Source: Cohnella herbarum (lineage in GTDB: Bacteria; Bacillota; Bacilli; Paenibacillales; Paenibacillaceae). From it: 64,000 nucleotides of DNA. Below are positions 44,092 through 52,591 of this stretch, in pieces. The notes beneath the pieces were generated by a model, which saw nothing but the letters and a program-made list of their open reading frames with translations, had not been told where the DNA came from and did not search any database. The position numbers and the translations under genes were made by a program. The stretch lies in assembly GCF_012849095.1 (NCBI RefSeq), contig NZ_CP051680.1, positions 5,890,001 through 5,954,000 on the forward strand. Reading direction: 5' to 3'. Within the stretch, counting starts at the first letter, position 1. The number at the start of each line of letters is the position of its first letter.

Positions 44092-46494
44092 ATGAAAAAA
44101 TTCGCGGTTTGGTTTACGGTATTGGCTATGTTGTTATCGGCGATTGAAATGCGCTCAGCTTCGGCTTCTGCCGCGGTTACCGTTCTGTCGGAGGGATTCG
44201 AGAGCGGGACCGGTTCAGCGTTCAAGCTGGGTGCTCCTTATGGCAGCCTTACGTCCTCGGCGGGGGAAAAGCTGGCAGGCGCGTATTCCGTCAAAGGCTC
44301 GAGCGCATCCGGTCAGCAGTGGGCGGAGTTTCTTAAGCTGGATGCCGGCAAGCTCGCGTTGACGCCAAGCAAGGTGTATACGATCAGCTTCAAGTACCGG
44401 GTCGTGAATCCGGAACCTGCCGGCGAGTTTTTCTACCTTTATGGCAAGATTGACGGTACGGGAGAGACGGTCGGCTTTAATTACAATAGCGCGGGTCAAG
44501 TCGTCTGGCGGACCGAACAGCTTGCCGCCGATCATGTCCGCCTCTCCGGTCAGGGCGACGAACGCCTTGCGCAGATGAGCTTCACGGCGAACGGAAGCGG
44601 GAATTACGCCTGGGTATTCGGCATTCATAACGGCGGAACCCTTCTGATCGACGATATCGCCGTCAAGGAAGGCGGGCTTGAGGCGCCGCCGGCGCAGCCT
44701 GCCGATACCGCGGCTACGGAAGGCTTCGAAAGGGGGCAAACTGTCGGCACCGTATGGAAGACCTTGAATGCGGGAGCGGTCTCGAACGACGCGGACAAAC
44801 GAATCAACGGGCAGTATACCGTGAAGGCGACGGCGGGAGCGGCGGAAGAATGGAGGGAGTTTCTGACATCCGATCCCGCTAAGCTGAAGCTGGCGGCAGG
44901 GACCGAGTATACGGTTACGTTCAAGTACAAAGTTTTCTTGGCGGAACCAGCGGACGGTTTCTTCTATTTGTACGCGAAATCCCCTTCGACCGGGGGGATG
45001 TCGGGCTTTAATTTCAGCAGCGGCCAAGACGTGTTATGGCGTAGCGCCGACGTCCCTGAAAGCGGAGTGCAGATCGTAGATCGCGATGGTTATAAGATGG
45101 CCCGACTAACCTTTAAGACAGGCGCCGCCGCGGATTATGCCCTGACCTGGGGCATTCGCAAAGGCGGCGGAATCGCGATCGACGACGTATCGGTTGCGAA
45201 GGGCAGCGTTCCGATCCATTCGTCCGAGCAATACCGGGTCGGTTACGCGAACGTCGCCGATTACGGCGCCATCCCTGACGACGACATGGACGACACCGCG
45301 GCGTTCAAGCAGGCGATTGCTGCCGGGAAGAGCATCTTCGTTCCGGCCGGAACGTACCATGTCAACGAAACGCTTCAATTCCAAAATCAAAATTTGATCG
45401 GTTCGGGTATGTTCGTCAGTACCATCGTCGCGCGGATTGCCGATCCGAAGGCTCCTATTCTGAAAGCGGGACGATCTTCGGTCGTAGCCGATCTCAATCT
45501 TGGGTTCGATAACGGCCTCGTTACCAATCAGGAGGCGGAAGGCGACCGAGTCGGCATATACACGGGAGCGCAATGGTCGTTGCAGCGAGGCTCGTCGGTC
45601 CGTAACGTGCGAATCCAGAATGTAGGAACGGCCCTGTACAGCCCGGAAGGCTTGGGCGCCGAATCCTTCTCCGTTACGTACGATACGCTGGAGATCGAGA
45701 ATTTCTCTTACCGGGGGATCGACTTCCGTGCGAGAAACCGAACGGGCAACGTATTCAACAATATTTACATGAATTCGAATCGTCCGAACATCGATGTGGC
45801 GTTCGCGTTGACTGGCGAGGAGAGCGAGACGGTCATTAACCAGTTAAACGTCGAGCACATGAAGGTGAATACCGCAGTTTTACTTGATGGGGTATACGCC
45901 TTGTCCGCATCCACGGTTCATATTGAAGGCGTTACGCTTCGGAATGCTGACTCCGGTTATGTGACGGTCAACAACAGCTCGGGTTCGATCGGCAGTCTAA
46001 CGGTGTACTATGCTCCTATCGAGAAGAACGGCGTCAGTATCGTGCGGATCGGAAACAATCGCTATGCTACGGGTATGACGTCGTTTCAGCCGGATACCGT
46101 CGGTTATCTGCGAATCGGGACTCTGCACGCCAAAGGTTTAAACGAGAACGATCCGACCTCAGAGACTCACGGGGCGAAGGTAGGGGGGCTAACGAGAGCC
46201 GATGCCTCGGGCTTCGTTTTCTTCGACCGGCCTGCCAACGCTTTGGGCGATTATTCGGTACAATTGGACAATTACGTCTGGTATTCGTACCAGAATGATC
46301 GGAATGTATATGAGCAGTTCCCCGTCGATCCGAACGGTAAAATCTCGTTCATGAAGCTGGGCGCGCTTCCTCTATCGGGCCCGACTGCCAAGCGTCCCGT
46401 GAACCGCATGATCGCTAACGTAACGACGTATTATGACACGGACTTGAAGAAGCTGCTCATATGGAACGGGACAGCTTGGATTTCGATCGCGTAA
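44092..46494 (+). CDS. Secreted pectate-lyase-superfamily protein with tandem N-terminal domains
   Basis: Exported protein of 800 residues. After a signal peptide (about 1-28) come two homologous beta-sandwich domains, about 30-193 and 205-375; compare TISFKYRVVNPEPAGEFFYL with TVTFKYKVFLAEPADGFFYL. A right-handed beta-helix of the pectate lyase 3 / GH55-like type follows (NVADYGAIPDDDMDDTAAF, then FVPAGTYHV). The end carries the small YYDTDLKKLLIWNGTAW motif seen in surface and phage proteins. GAGGGG precedes the ATG. It probably acts on or binds a polysaccharide whose fragments enter through the upstream importer. The enzyme activity is not proved. Confidence 0.85.
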   Translation: MKKFAVWFTVLAMLLSAIEMRSASASAAVTVLSEGFESGTGSAFKLGAPYGSLTSSAGEKLAGAYSVKGSSASGQQWAEFLKLDAGKLALTPSKVYTISFKYRVVNPEPAGEFFYLYGKIDGTGETVGFNYNSAGQVVWRTEQLAADHVRLSGQGDERLAQMSFTANGSGNYAWVFGIHNGGTLLIDDIAVKEGGLEAPPAQPADTAATEGFERGQTVGTVWKTLNAGAVSNDADKRINGQYTVKATAGAAEEWREFLTSDPAKLKLAAGTEYTVTFKYKVFLAEPADGFFYLYAKSPSTGGMSGFNFSSGQDVLWRSADVPESGVQIVDRDGYKMARLTFKTGAAADYALTWGIRKGGGIAIDDVSVAKGSVPIHSSEQYRVGYANVADYGAIPDDDMDDTAAFKQAIAAGKSIFVPAGTYHVNETLQFQNQNLIGSGMFVSTIVARIADPKAPILKAGRSSVVADLNLGFDNGLVTNQEAEGDRVGIYTGAQWSLQRGSSVRNVRIQNVGTALYSPEGLGAESFSVTYDTLEIENFSYRGIDFRARNRTGNVFNNIYMNSNRPNIDVAFALTGEESETVINQLNVEHMKVNTAVLLDGVYALSASTVHIEGVTLRNADSGYVTVNNSSGSIGSLTVYYAPIEKNGVSIVRIGNNRYATGMTSFQPDTVGYLRIGTLHAKGLNENDPTSETHGAKVGGLTRADASGFVFFDRPANALGDYSVQLDNYVWYSYQNDRNVYEQFPVDPNGKISFMKLGALPLSGPTAKRPVNRMIANVTTYYDTDLKKLLIWNGTAWISIA

Positions 46495-46558
46495 CCGCAT
46501 AGGCATAGGATGGAAGTGGGATGGGTACCGATTCTAAATGTCATTACTGCAGTGAGAT

Positions 46559-46604
46559 GTCACAAGCCATGAACCTCCGGCGACGGGGATTCATGGCTTG
46601 TGAC
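46559..46604 (+). terminator. Strong hairpin after the beta-helix gene
   Basis: GTCACAAGCCATGAA pairs perfectly with its complement, the stem continuing with CTCC/GGGG. Seven T appear only about 15 bases later, so it is either a terminator with a distant tract or an mRNA 3'-end stabiliser. The rest of 46495-46752 shows only a weaker hairpin near 46693-46738. Confidence 0.6.
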
Positions 46605-46752
46605 GGTAGGGTGATTAAACTTTTTTTGCTTGATTCTACGAATCTAGCTCCTGAGTGAAGTACACATATCCAATCCGCTAAATGATAGATCTCGTGTTGC
46701 GCCCTCCGTTGGCTAGCAGGCAGTCACCCGGAAGGGCGAATTTGTTTATGCG

Positions 46753-47754
46753 CTACTTCTTCAACATCGGGGCAAAAGCTTTGCTATAGATCCAATGTCC
46801 GTAATCGTTCGGGTGATTAATATTGTTAAGCAGCAGGCTTTCCGGGGTCTTGCCTGCCGCAAGCTCCGAGACCCATTCGGCGTGCCCGTCGGCTACGCCG
46901 ATTCCGTGCTCTTGGCCGAGGCGTCGGATGACGTCGGCATATCGGGAAGTCATGCCGCTCGTATGCTGCCAATTCGGGTTCGGTTCGCAAGGCGTTACGA
47001 GAATGAGGTCGGTATCGCCAGCCGCGCGGATTGCCTCGATCATATATCTAAGATTGCGATCGAATTGTTCTAGCGAAGTCGTGTTGCTGCCATCTTCATG
47101 TATGTTCTGGTCGTTCATGCCGTAGCCGATCGATACGAGGTCCGGTTGGAGAGGTACGACGTCATTGTCGACGCGGCCCGCGCCTCCGTTGGTATTCTCG
47201 CCTCCGATCGACTTGTTCACGATACGAATGCGCCCCTGAGGATACAAGTCGCGAAGGGTGTCCGCGAATCTACCGAAATAAGCTAAGCTTTCCTCGCTGG
47301 CTTCCCCGCCGGTACTGATGCTGTCCCCATAGACGACGTAGAGGGCTTCTTCGCCCGCCGCGAGCTTGCCTACTAAGCGCTTAAGTAATCCGGACCGTTC
47401 GACATCGGAGACCGTCAGGGGCTCGCCATCCGTCGCGGACCTCGTAGAATAATCGACATAAACGGTGTACGACGCATTGCTGAAATCGGGATAGAGATTG
47501 TGATCGAATCCGATCACTCCGTACATGGGATGATGAGTTCCATCGGGAATCCGACTGTCTCTCGTGCGCCGAATCGTTCCCCGGGCGTAATCGACGAGAT
47601 AGTCCGTGCCTTCTTCGTAATCGGTTCGATCCGGATGTTCCGATTTCGATCGGTTACGCACGGCTACCGGTTCTCCGTTAATCGGCGGGTACCTCAGGGT
47701 TAAAGCTTCTTCTCCCATGAATACGAATGCTTCCGCAAGCTGTTTGTTCGCCAT
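46753..47754 (-). CDS. SGNH/GDSL-family hydrolase (esterase)
   Basis: Intracellular esterase of 333 residues. An N-terminal beta-sandwich (about 1-130) precedes the SGNH domain: block I YGDSIS with the nucleophile Ser, block II Gly in SIGGENTN, block III GYGMND, and NHPNDYGH with the catalytic Asp and His. The layout resembles carbohydrate esterases with a preceding jelly-roll domain. No signal peptide is seen. It follows the two dehydrogenase genes in the same direction, suggesting deacylation of an imported sugar. Confidence 0.85.
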   Translation of the reverse strand: MANKQLAEAFVFMGEEALTLRYPPINGEPVAVRNRSKSEHPDRTDYEEGTDYLVDYARGTIRRTRDSRIPDGTHHPMYGVIGFDHNLYPDFSNASYTVYVDYSTRSATDGEPLTVSDVERSGLLKRLVGKLAAGEEALYVVYGDSISTGGEASEESLAYFGRFADTLRDLYPQGRIRIVNKSIGGENTNGGAGRVDNDVVPLQPDLVSIGYGMNDQNIHEDGSNTTSLEQFDRNLRYMIEAIRAAGDTDLILVTPCEPNPNWQHTSGMTSRYADVIRRLGQEHGIGVADGHAEWVSELAAGKTPESLLLNNINHPNDYGHWIYSKAFAPMLKK

Positions 47755-47806
47755 TGAACGTAATCACTCTCCATGTGTTCGTTACTCCCAAAGCGGCACT
47801 CTACAC

Positions 47807-48790
47807 CTACCATTCTAGCACGATTCCGAGGAAAAACACGGTTTTGTTCATGATGATGCGCCAAGCCTCCTCGGCCATCTCGGCCCGAATTCTGTGAGTG
47901 ATCAGCGGAGTCGTCCGCAACCAACCTTCGCCTATGCCCGCAAGCGTATCGTCCATCCGATGTTCCGTCCAGCCTGACGGGCTATGCAGCGTAATCTCTT
48001 GCGCGCGCAGCTCCTGAATATCGACCATGCCCGTCGTACCGAGGAAACCCGCCGATACAAGATGACTGTTCAGCTTCATTGCCGTTTTCAGCTCCCGGAA
48101 CGTATCCATGGCGCCGACCGTGTCTACGACGACGGCGATGTCCGAACGATCGCCGATCCAATCCGCCAAAGCGTTCCGCTTCAGGTTATAGGAGCGAATC
48201 GCCGGCGGTAGCAAATCCAATCTCCCGTCGTGCCTGCCCAATACCGTAACGTCCGCTCCCCTATGTGCAAGAGTCTGCGCGGCCCATTGGCCGACCAGGC
48301 CGTCTCCGATGACGACCGCAACGTCTCCCGGCGTTACCGCAGGACGAATGCCGCAGTTGTAGCCGACCTGAGTCAGAACCATCCCGCTGTACGCGATCGG
48401 ATCGGCTCCTTCGGGAAGCTTCCAGACCTGGCTCTCGTGCGTAACGGAAGGATTGATATGTCCGCCCGTATCGAACATCATGCCGCTTACTTTGCTGACC
48501 GAAGCGAATACCCGGTCTCCCGGCGCGAAGTCGGTCACCCTGTCGCCGACGCTTCTAACGATACCGACCTTTTGATATCCGGCCACTTGAGGAAACGGTA
48601 ACGCATCTCCTGGCCGAGTCACCTGTTCACCGGAGATTCTTTCCCCATATAAGAACGAGGATTCCGTACCGTTGCTGATCCACGAATACTCGAGATCGAT
48701 CACTACGTCCTCGGGACCCGGCTCCGGAACCTCGACTTGCATATAACGTACTTGTCTCACTCCTGTAAATACGACGGCTTTCGCTTTCAT
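47807..48790 (-). CDS. MDR-family dehydrogenase, zinc ligand-free type
   Basis: Medium-chain dehydrogenase/reductase of 327 residues with a GroES-like N-terminal part and a nucleotide fold (VVIGDGLVGQWAAQ). The usual zinc-binding Cys and GHE are replaced (YSWISNGTE and VAGYQKVG), so it is probably zinc-free. The ATG at 48790 has GGAGGAGG six bases upstream, a very strong signal. For that reason it is called as a separate gene, although the reading frame runs in unbroken from the dehydrogenase upstream. Confidence 0.82.
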   Translation of the reverse strand: MKAKAVVFTGVRQVRYMQVEVPEPGPEDVVIDLEYSWISNGTESSFLYGERISGEQVTRPGDALPFPQVAGYQKVGIVRSVGDRVTDFAPGDRVFASVSKVSGMMFDTGGHINPSVTHESQVWKLPEGADPIAYSGMVLTQVGYNCGIRPAVTPGDVAVVIGDGLVGQWAAQTLAHRGADVTVLGRHDGRLDLLPPAIRSYNLKRNALADWIGDRSDIAVVVDTVGAMDTFRELKTAMKLNSHLVSAGFLGTTGMVDIQELRAQEITLHSPSGWTEHRMDDTLAGIGEGWLRTTPLITHRIRAEMAEEAWRIIMNKTVFFLGIVLEW

Positions 48791-48791
48791 G

Positions 48792-49759
48792 TCAAACCTC
48801 CTCCGCAGCTGCAACGAAATCGGTCGGGGGTAGGCATACACTTTGATTGCCTCTTGCGTATTCAACAGCTGAACCGTCTCATGGTAGCGATATAGAGGGA
48901 CATGGTGAGTCTGAAGGCATTCCGTATTCAAGCCTTTGTTGACCACGAGGTCGAGAAGGAGCTCCCGATCGCTTTCCTCGAAGCTCCGGTACTTGTAGGA
49001 CTCGAGCTTAATCCCCTTTGACCAGAGATGGTCCCCGTAACGAACCTCGCCCTTCAGCACGCCAAAGATGACCAAGTGCGAATCGATTCGTTCCAGCAGA
49101 TTTTGCACGGAAGCGGCCGCCCCGACGCAATCGTAACCAAGGTCGAAGCGCTCGTCTCCCAGATCGTCGGAATGCTTTGCGAGCCCGATACCCAAGCCAT
49201 TCACGTAGGCAATTCGTTCGCGATTGATGTCCACTGCAACGACTCGCGAAGCGCCCATCAGGCTAGCTGCCTGCATAGCGAGCATTCCTGCCGGTCCGAG
49301 TCCGGATACGAGCATCGATTTGCCGGAGAGGTCTCCGAATTGCAACAGGCCGATCAACACGCATTTGAACAATTCAAAGGATACGGCTTGCTTCCATTCC
49401 ACGGAGTCGGGAAGTTTAATGAGCTCATGCGTTCGATAATTCAAATATTCGGCATATGCGCCGTTGCCGAGCAGGTGTTCCAAAGACGCTACGCGATCGC
49501 CGACTTTCAGCGAGGTGACCTTCCCTCCAACCGCGACGACCGTACCTGCCATCTCATGACCCGGCCATCCCGGAAGAAGCGGATAGTCGGGCTGTTTGGA
49601 TGCGTCGAACATATCTTTGCCGCCCATCATGTTCATGTCCCAACGCGGGCAAGTAGTTACGATTTCGATACGTACGGTGACTTGGTCTTCTTGCGGATCC
49701 GTCAACGGAGTTTCTATAATCTCGAATGTATTCTTGCCGATGATCTGCAGGGCTTTTAT
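48792..49759 (-). pseudogene. MDR-family zinc-type dehydrogenase, damaged at both ends
   Basis: Medium-chain dehydrogenase with GHEMAGTV and a Rossmann fold (VSGLGPAGMLAMQAA). The family-like N-terminus KALQIIGKNTFEII is encoded in frame up to 49757, but the codon where the start should be is ATA, with no in-frame ATG; TTG at 49705 lacks a ribosome binding site. At the other end the frame runs without stop into the next gene. An added C in the five-C run (48826-48830) would give YPPTDFVAAAEEV and a TGA at 48792-48794. Two independent defects suggest decay, or sequence errors. Confidence 0.6.
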
Positions 49760-49946
49760 GAAAATTCGCCTTCTTTCATTTTCGAGTAGTGTGTTTCATT
49801 GGTTTAAGTGTACAATAGGGAAGGAGGTAAGTATTTGCACAGTATCGTCCTTATTAATATTTAATTTTTCTTGTTTTATAACGTTATTTTAAAATAAATC
49901 ATGATATCGTTTGAACGTAATTGACATTATTATCGGGAGGTCGAAG

Positions 49947-50798
49947 ATGGAAATCAGATACTGCGGAGCAGGGACGATATCGCAGTCGGCCGAAGCGCCG
50001 GGAGGAGGCATGCATCCATCGTGTTATGAAATTCTTTATATTACCGGAGGAAAGGTCAAGTTCAAGTGGCGAGGAAACGTCTGCGAGGCGGAAGCGCCGG
50101 CCGTGTTCATTCTACCCAACTCTACCCCGCATGAGCTGGAGAGCTTGGCAGCCGAAGCCAAATTCCGATTTCTGGAACTCGAGGATCCGGAAGAGTTCCC
50201 GTTCTCCAACGAGCAAGTGGATGATTGGAATTTCATGCAAGCCCGCAAGGATATCTATTCTAAAATCGTGCTCGCGTCTTCGGTCATTCAGTCGCTAGAC
50301 TTCGTCTATCATCTCCAATCGACGGGTCTTGCCGAACAAGACTCGAATCTCGGAGAAGTATGCTTGCTTGAAATTCGGAAGACGTATAAGCTGATCGCCC
50401 ATATTCTGGGGGCGTCAGGGGGCGGAAACGTCGCGGTCGATCGCAAGATCAAGCACAAATCCCGCGCCGCGGTCGACTTGCTGATCGATTATTTGGATTG
50501 GCGGTACAAAGAGAACGTTACGTTGGAGACGCTTGCGGAAATCGTCGCCCTGGATCCCTCTTATCTCGTGAGGCTGTTCAAGAAACATATGAACATGACG
50601 CCGTTCGAATATCTCAGGGATCTTCGCCTTAGAGCCGCGGCCAGTTATTTGTCCGGAAGCGATATGCCGATCAGCTCCATCGTTCAGGAGACGGGATTTA
50701 ACAGCGTTCATCATTTTACGAGGCTGTTCAAGAGTCATTACGGTCAAAGTCCCGCCGAATGGCGCAAGCAGTTGAAATCGCAGGAGCTTATGGCGTGA
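49947..50798 (+). CDS. AraC family regulator (cupin sensor)
   Basis: One-component regulator of 283 residues: cupin N-terminal domain (SCYEILYITGGKVKF) and C-terminal AraC domain (VTLETLAEIVALDPSYLVRLFK and ISSIVQETGFNSVHHFTRLFK). Start 49947 has GGGAGG six bases upstream. It is divergent from the dehydrogenase-esterase genes, its likely targets. The gap between them (49760-49946) is AT-rich and holds TTATTTT with its exact complement at 49884-49897, a possible operator. A relic of a paralogue lies at 36786. Confidence 0.9.
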   Translation: MEIRYCGAGTISQSAEAPGGGMHPSCYEILYITGGKVKFKWRGNVCEAEAPAVFILPNSTPHELESLAAEAKFRFLELEDPEEFPFSNEQVDDWNFMQARKDIYSKIVLASSVIQSLDFVYHLQSTGLAEQDSNLGEVCLLEIRKTYKLIAHILGASGGGNVAVDRKIKHKSRAAVDLLIDYLDWRYKENVTLETLAEIVALDPSYLVRLFKKHMNMTPFEYLRDLRLRAAASYLSGSDMPISSIVQETGFNSVHHFTRLFKSHYGQSPAEWRKQLKSQELMA

Positions 50799-50852
50799 GG
50801 GAGGGGATGCCGATGAGAAGAACATGGATGATTTGGATATAGGTATAAAACA

Positions 50853-50899
50853 AAGAGGCTGTCTCAACGGTCAATGAAGACCTGCCGAGTCAGCCTCTT
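50853..50899 (-). terminator. Terminator after the NlpC/P60 gene
   Basis: AAGAGGCTG and its complement form the stem; on the minus strand it is followed by TGTTTTATACC. It may also serve the convergent AraC gene. Confidence 0.8.
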
Positions 50900-50914
50900 A
50901 CTATAATGCGAATG

Positions 50915-51409
50915 TTACTGCGCTGCAGCTACCTCTGCGACTTGCTCGGTAGCCACTTTCTCGTACGTTCCATCGCTCATGACGCGACGGGCGCCGAGAT
51001 AACGCTTGGCGTAGTAAGATTCATCCAAGGATGTAATCGTAACGCCTTTGGATGCCGCATGGGCAAATTTGTTGTTGCCAACGTAAATCCCGACATGAGA
51101 GACGCCGCTGCCGCTCGTATTGAAGAATACGAGATCGCCTGCGCGAAGTTCATCGTCGGCAATTTTGGTTGCCTTTTCCCAGCTGAACATATCCCGCGAA
51201 GAACGGGGCAAATCGATGCCGAGTTCGTTGAAGACGTACCCCGTAAAGCCGGAGCAGTCGAATCCGCTCGTTGTCGTTCCGCCGTACTTGTAGTCAGTTC
51301 CGATGAGCGGTGCAACCGATTTGTCTAGCTTGGAGTCTGCGAATGCGCTGCCTACCTGGAAAGCTAGGAGTACTGCTAAGGAAAACATGAACATAGACAC
51401 TTTGCGCAA
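50915..51409 (-). CDS. Secreted NlpC/P60 (C40) cell wall hydrolase
   Basis: Exported endopeptidase of 164 residues cutting peptide stems of peptidoglycan. A signal peptide ends near residue 24 (GSAFA). Catalytic Cys52 is in FDCSGF, His105 in SHVGIYVG and a third polar residue near His117. No SH3 or LysM domain is present. The TTG start at 51409 has AAGGAG nine bases upstream. A c-di-AMP riboswitch covers the leader, so the hydrolase is tied to c-di-AMP, a signal of osmotic and wall state. Confidence 0.92.
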   Translation of the reverse strand: MRKVSMFMFSLAVLLAFQVGSAFADSKLDKSVAPLIGTDYKYGGTTTSGFDCSGFTGYVFNELGIDLPRSSRDMFSWEKATKIADDELRAGDLVFFNTSGSGVSHVGIYVGNNKFAHAASKGVTITSLDESYYAKRYLGARRVMSDGTYEKVATEQVAEVAAAQ

Positions 51410-51425
51410 AACCGGTGACTCCTTC

Positions 51426-51545
51426 CAATGCCTACGAGGTTAGCTGGAGGGTTCGGTAGAAGGTTCCCCTATGGCTCGTATGAAGCAAAGCCAATTCACC
51501 CGTGTTGATGGTTCCCCCGTTCCCCGTTGTGCGGGAACTCGGCAA
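51426..51545 (-). ncRNA. Cyclic di-AMP riboswitch (ydaO/yuaA leader)
   Basis: On the minus strand the conserved blocks of the ydaO-yuaA RNA appear in order: TTGCCGA, CGGGGGAACCA, CGGGTGAATTGGC, GCCATAGGGGAACC, CCGAACCC and CAGCTAACCTCGTAGGCATT. The outer GCC and GGC ends can form P1. The ribosome binding site of the hydrolase follows P1 by only a few bases and no terminator lies between, so control is probably at translation or by an overlapping fold. In known cases ligand binding turns the gene off. Confidence 0.94.
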
Positions 51546-51689
51546 TTTTTGATTACTTAGACTTATATATTCGGGTTTCGTGACGAATTTCCTGCATCTG
51601 CTAAATGAGAATTCCTTAATCTGGAGTGAAAAACTCGGGATTGATCTCCTCCTTTAGTCTCAATTTATCCCGCCGATAATAACGCCAAA

Positions 51690-51722
51690 CCCCGGCCGCG
51701 GCCTCGAAAGGCGCAACCGGGG
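51690..51722 (-). terminator. Hairpin after the membrane protein gene
   Basis: CCCCGG and its complement enclose an inner GCCT/AGGC stem. On the minus strand only GGGGTTTGG follows, so termination efficiency is doubtful. The gap 51546-51763 holds nothing else that I can support besides the riboswitch promoter, which I could not place with confidence. Confidence 0.5.
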
Positions 51723-51763
51723 AATGTCCCGTGTCATCTATTGTCGAAGGGGACAAGAGGGGC

Positions 51764-52579
51764 TTACGACTTCGTATTGCACCATACTTGATACTGCGAA
51801 GCGGAAGTCCACAGCTTAAGCAAGGCGCGAACGAAGTGGAAAGCTTGGTGCAGCGCTACGGCGAGAAAGCCTGACCAGAGGAAGGATACGGCCCATGCCG
51901 TCGCGGACACTGCCAATCCGATGCCGAGCAAGATGAAGGTAATTCCCAGAAGAGGGAACGCCCGGCGAAGCGCCAAACTCAGGCCCTTAAAGATTCCTTC
52001 CCGCGAAACCGCCCCGAACTGCATGAATTGAAACAGCAGATGAACAATAAATCCGAACGCCAGCCACGCGGCGGCATAGGGTAGCATTTCCTGAAGCCAA
52101 GCGGATAAGGAGGGCTCCGAGAGAAACCGATCTTCGGCTAACGGCAGCAGCCATGCGGCGGGTAGCAGAATGAGCCCGTTCTCTATCCAGTAGAGCAGCG
52201 TTACCGGCTTCCAAGTCCTTCGCATTCCGGACAATACGCGGGTTCCTTCTCCTTCCAGGGCGTGGTGGAAGGAGTAATAAACGCCGGCGTTGAGCAGGGG
52301 CGTGAGAACCATCCGCATGAGCAGCAGCCCGCCTAACATCCAGAGAACCTCGTTCACGAGATCGGTCTTGAGCAGGCGGAATTGAGCTTCGATGAGGAAC
52401 AGATGGGTCGCGTCGGAGTTTGGATGATCCGCGGGGTAACGGGCTAACACCGGCGTTACGACCGAATCGACGAACCGGTAAAGGAAAAATCCCCACAACA
52501 AGCGATAGAGAAATAGGAGAACCAATACATACTTATGCCGAACGGTCATGTCCCATCCCATTTTTAATAATCGACGCAT
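51764..52579 (-). CDS. Multi-pass membrane protein of unknown function
   Basis: Protein of 271 residues with about six hydrophobic segments and a long soluble stretch after the first. I do not recognise a family. The gene starts 12 bases after the M1 peptidase gene ends, and GAGGTGA lies about seven bases before the ATG, so it is probably cotranscribed with the peptidase gene and may be functionally linked to it. Confidence 0.75.
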   Translation of the reverse strand: MRRLLKMGWDMTVRHKYVLVLLFLYRLLWGFFLYRFVDSVVTPVLARYPADHPNSDATHLFLIEAQFRLLKTDLVNEVLWMLGGLLLMRMVLTPLLNAGVYYSFHHALEGEGTRVLSGMRRTWKPVTLLYWIENGLILLPAAWLLPLAEDRFLSEPSLSAWLQEMLPYAAAWLAFGFIVHLLFQFMQFGAVSREGIFKGLSLALRRAFPLLGITFILLGIGLAVSATAWAVSFLWSGFLAVALHQAFHFVRALLKLWTSASQYQVWCNTKS

Positions 52580-52591
52580 CCCTTAGTCACC

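Noticed and set aside
47807..49705. A genuine 632-residue double dehydrogenase
   Set aside because: The second half has its own very strong ribosome binding site and start at the expected place, and the first half lacks a normal start, so two genes with a lesion are more likely.
50807..50842. Eleven-codon frame with a good ribosome binding site after the AraC gene
   Set aside because: Too short to support; possibly the remains of a lost downstream gene.
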